A DNA stretch of 64,000 nt from Convivina praedatoris (GTDB lineage Bacteria > Bacillota > Bacilli > Lactobacillales > Lactobacillaceae), in contig NZ_CAKOET010000003.1 of assembly GCF_933208495.1 (NCBI RefSeq), positions 62,001 to 126,000 on the forward strand. The letters run 5' to 3'. Position 1 is the first letter of the stretch, and each line of letters starts with the position of its first letter. This document shows positions 61,438 to 64,000 of the stretch, one piece after another. A model generated the notes under the pieces. It made no database searches and was not told the origin of the DNA. It was given only the letters and a program-made list of their open reading frames with translations. Made by a program: the position numbers and the translations under genes.

Positions 61438-62901
61438 ATGCGCTATGTATCAACTCGTGGGCAAGCCCCAGCTGTCAGTGCCAGTCAGGCTATCTTAGCT
61501 GGCATTGCACCGGATGGAGGGCTATATGTGCCGGAACAATGGCCTCAAATTAGTCTGGAATGGCGAGCGCTTGCCAACCAGTCCTATCAAGAAATTGCGG
61601 AATTGATTTTGGCTGCTTTTCTAGATGATTTCACCCCGATGGAGATTCAGTCAGTCGTTCAAGCGGCTTATGGAGCGCAGTGGGATAGTAGTAATATTGT
61701 CAATCTACATCAAGTCGGAAACCTCCATTATATGGAACTTTTCCATGGACCAACTTTGGCCTTTAAAGATGTTGCCTTACAAGCCTTACCCCATCTATTG
61801 ACGACTGCCGCTGCCAAGCAAGGCAATCATGATAAAATCGTGATTCTAACAGCGACTTCGGGTGATACCGGAACGGCTGCTATGAGTGGTTTTGGGAATG
61901 TTGACCAAACTGAAATATTGGTCTTTTATCCTGAAATTGGTGTTAGTGATATTCAAAGGCAACAAATGCAAACAGAGTCAGCTACTAATGCCCATGTAAC
62001 GGCTATTACCGGTAACTTTGATGATGCCCAGCGGGCAGTTAAATCTCTCTTAGGGCAAAAAGAGCTACAGGAGCGTTTGGCCCAACATCAGCTACGCTTT
62101 TCATCAGCTAACTCGATTAATATTGGTCGGTTGATTCCACAAATTGTTTATTATATTTATGCTTATGCTCAATTAGTGAAACAAGGACAAATTCAGGCCG
62201 GCCAGATGGTTGATATTGCCGTTCCAACTGGTAATTTTGGAAATATCTTAGCTGCCTATTATGCTAGTCAAATTGGTTTGCCCGTTAATGAGTTTACTGT
62301 TGCTTCAAATGAAAACAATGTCTTAACGGACTTCTTTAATACCGGTTGTTATGATCGACGGCGTCACTTCAAGGTTACTAGTGCCCCGGCGATGGATATT
62401 TTGGTTTCTAGTAATTTAGAACGATTGATTTATTTTGCTAGTGGGCAAAATAGTCAGGAAGTTGCTGAGTATATGCAAGCTTTGGATGAAAATGGTTTTT
62501 ATCAGCTTAAAGCTACTACCCAAGCTAATTTGAATCATTTTAAGGCCGGTTATGCCAATGAAGAACAAATTAAAGCTACGATTCACAGCACTTTCCAACA
62601 AGATGGCTATCTGTTAGATCCGCATACAGCAGTGGGGCGCTTTGTTATCGACCAACACAGTGATTTAAAACGACCAACCTTACTAGCCGCAACAGCTAGT
62701 CCTTACAAGTTTCCACAGGCAGTTTTAACTGCGCTGGATCAACCAGTAGTTGGTGGACAATCTGGATTAGTAGCCTTAGCAACTTGTACCAACTCAAAAA
62801 TTCCTGCCCAGATTCAAACCCTATTTGATCAACCAATTTTGCATAAGCAGGTGATTCAGCCCGATCAAATTCAGACCACCATTGATCAATTACTCTTCTA
62901 A
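61438..62901 (+). CDS. thrC: Threonine synthase
   Basis: PLP enzyme converting O-phosphohomoserine to threonine. The 487-residue protein has the PLP Lys in HGPTLAFKDVALQ (about 96-108), TATSGDTGTAAMSGF (about 133-147), the phosphate loop PTGNFGNILAAYYA (about 260-273) and the N-terminal YVSTRGQAPAVSASQAI. It is of the long (E. coli/yeast-like) type. The start is decided by the binding site: AAGGAGA (61424-61430) is 1 base from the ATG at 61432 but 7 from that at 61438. glyA follows after 27 bases with no terminator. Confidence 0.95.
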   Translation: MRYVSTRGQAPAVSASQAILAGIAPDGGLYVPEQWPQISLEWRALANQSYQEIAELILAAFLDDFTPMEIQSVVQAAYGAQWDSSNIVNLHQVGNLHYMELFHGPTLAFKDVALQALPHLLTTAAAKQGNHDKIVILTATSGDTGTAAMSGFGNVDQTEILVFYPEIGVSDIQRQQMQTESATNAHVTAITGNFDDAQRAVKSLLGQKELQERLAQHQLRFSSANSINIGRLIPQIVYYIYAYAQLVKQGQIQAGQMVDIAVPTGNFGNILAAYYASQIGLPVNEFTVASNENNVLTDFFNTGCYDRRRHFKVTSAPAMDILVSSNLERLIYFASGQNSQEVAEYMQALDENGFYQLKATTQANLNHFKAGYANEEQIKATIHSTFQQDGYLLDPHTAVGRFVIDQHSDLKRPTLLAATASPYKFPQAVLTALDQPVVGGQSGLVALATCTNSKIPAQIQTLFDQPILHKQVIQPDQIQTTIDQLLF

Positions 62902-62928
62902 CCCACACTAAAAATAACGAGGTGAATA

Positions 62929-64000
62929 ATGTCATATCAAGATCAAGATCCACTAGTATGGAGTGCCATTCAACAAGAAGCTGCTCGTCAAAACCGTAAT
63001 ATTGAATTAATTGCTTCGGAAAACTTTGCCTCACAGGGCGTTCGAGCGGCTCAAGGTTCAGTTTTGACCAATAAATATGCTGAGGGTTATCCCTATAAGC
63101 GCTATTATGGTGGGACTGAATACGTCGATGTGATTGAACAAGTGGCTATTGATCGCCTAAAGGCTTTATTTGGCGCTGAATATGCTAACGTTCAACCTCA
63201 TTCTGGCTCCCAAGCCAATGCCGCGGCTTATATGGCCTTTTTAAAGCCTGGAGATAAAATTTTAGGGATGGATTTAGATGCCGGGGGACATTTAACCCAT
63301 GGTGCTAAAGTCAGTTTTTCTGGGAAAATCTATGAATCCCATACGTATGGGGTTGATTCTGATAGTGAACGGCTAGACTACGATGACATTGCTCGAATTG
63401 CCCGCCAAGTTAAGCCACAAATGATTGTCGCCGGTGCTTCGGCCTATTCACGGATTATTGATTTCCAAAAGTTCCGTGACATTGCCGATGAAGTTGGTGC
63501 ATACTTGATGGTTGACATGGCCCATATTGCCGGTTTAGTTGCGGCTGGGTTGCATCCTAATCCCGTTGGCATTGCTGATGTTGTGACTTCGACAACGCAT
63601 AAAACATTACGGGGACCGCGTGGTGGTATTATTTTGTCACAAGAAAAATATGCCAAGCAGCTTAATTCAGCTATTTTCCCAGGTTCGCAAGGGGGACCTT
63701 TGGAGCATGTGATTGCTGCTAAGGCTGTGGCTTTTGGGGAAGCTTTGCAACCAAGTTTCAAAGACTATGCCCAGCAAGTAATTAACAACGCCCAAGCTAT
63801 GGCTGATGTCTTTAGTGCTAGTGCTAATATTCGTGTGGTAACTGGTGGGACTGATAATCATCTCTTTAATTTGGATTTGACGCAGACTGGTCTAAACGGT
63901 AAGCAGACGCAAGAATTGTTGGATTCGGTTTCAATTACAACTAATAAGGAAGCTTTGCCAAATGAACAGTTGAGTCCCTTTGTGACTTCCGGTATTCGAA
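62929..64000 (+). CDS. glyA: Serine hydroxymethyltransferase (3' truncated by window edge)
   Basis: PLP enzyme that converts serine and tetrahydrofolate to glycine and methylene-tetrahydrofolate. From the ATG at 62929 (GAGGTG 5 bases upstream), 357 codons lie in the window, of about 410 expected. Motifs seen are [11 protein letters not shown] (about 24-34), [15 protein letters not shown] (about 48-62), the LTHGA block (about 122-126), [13 protein letters not shown] (about 199-211) and the PLP Lys in [13 protein letters not shown] (about 222-234). In Firmicutes SHMT often also cleaves threonine or works beside thr genes; here it follows thrC and may be co-transcribed with it. Confidence 0.97.
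   Translation, partial: MSYQDQDPLVWSAIQQEAARQNRNIELIASENFASQGVRAAQGSVLTNKYAEGYPYKRYYGGTEYVDVIEQVAIDRLKALFGAEYANVQPHSGSQANAAAYMAFLKPGDKILGMDLDAGGHLTHGAKVSFSGKIYESHTYGVDSDSERLDYDDIARIARQVKPQMIVAGASAYSRIIDFQKFRDIADEVGAYLMVDMAHIAGLVAAGLHPNPVGIADVVTSTTHKTLRGPRGGIILSQEKYAKQLNSAIFPGSQGGPLEHVIAAKAVAFGEALQPSFKDYAQQVINNAQAMADVFSASANIRVVTGGTDNHLFNLDLTQTGLNGKQTQELLDSVSITTNKEALPNEQLSPFVTSGIR

Overview
The window looks like chromosomal core DNA of a low-GC, obligately heterofermentative lactic acid bacterium, most likely of the Leuconostoc/Weissella group. This is an inference from gene content and gene order, not from a search. Supporting points are the Firmicutes-style housekeeping clusters, mevalonate-pathway HMG-CoA synthase, pyruvate kinase directly after dnaE with no 6-phosphofructokinase gene between them, class 1A dihydroorotate dehydrogenase, and paired UPF0237/DUF711 genes. 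I see no rRNA, tRNA, CRISPR array, insertion sequence or prophage. Almost every base is in a gene or a short intergenic region. The only gene-poor stretch over 300 bases is 15650-16081, and it is filled with regulatory elements.

Layout. 1-13218: glyS (5' truncated), lepA, a quinone oxidoreductase, prmA-rsmE, a membrane protein, an ABC-F ATPase with one degenerate ATP site, mvaS, a nucleoside deoxyribosyltransferase-like gene, the ACT-domain/DUF711 pair, a small reverse-strand gene and xerC. 13229-15649: a sugar epimerase with an apparent CcpA site, then a haem catalase on the reverse strand. 15814-24624: a complete operon from DAHP synthase to the prephenate branch (aroE, aroF, aroB, aroC, aroA, tyrA, aroK fused to chorismate mutase, a prephenate dehydratase-like gene, aroD). 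24643-27213: a candidate small RNA, a DUF2089 regulator with a membrane partner, a cell-wall amidase and pyrD. 27345-33865: a Uup-type ABC-F ATPase, dprA, a membrane-anchored FMN-barrel protein, topA, thiD. 33915-38661: menF-menD-menH-menC, the early menaquinone steps. 38705-52284: an Ada-like regulator, a TPR protein, cca-dfrA-degV, ypmS-yozE, rbgA-rnhB, trmK-nif3, pepT, a DUF2929 protein and dnaE. 52380-64000: pyk, phoH-ybeY-dgkA-dgkA-era-recO, asparaginase, then lysC-thrB facing thrC and glyA (3' truncated).

The most striking element is the leader of the aromatic operon. A well-spaced ribosome binding site precedes a 17-codon ORF whose last residues are Tyr-Phe-Tyr-Phe-Trp-Phe-Met. It is followed by mutually exclusive RNA pairings that end in a terminator with a U tract, and then by a second strong terminator. 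This has the form of classical enterobacterial ribosome-mediated attenuation, but it senses all three aromatic amino acids at once, in a Gram-positive common-pathway operon where T-box or TRAP control would be the usual expectation. Chorismate from this operon would also feed the men genes. Those genes and the haem catalase beside the aro leader suggest a lifestyle with conditional (haem-supplied) respiration and oxidative-stress defence.

Other notable points are three genes (xerC, a galM-like gene and a uup-like gene) whose start codons lie 6-7 bases after a -10 box with no Shine-Dalgarno sequence, suggesting leaderless mRNAs; a DAHP synthase in which the conserved metal-binding Cys is Asp; tandem divergent dgkA paralogues; and perfect operator-like palindromes at the catalase and DUF2089 promoters.
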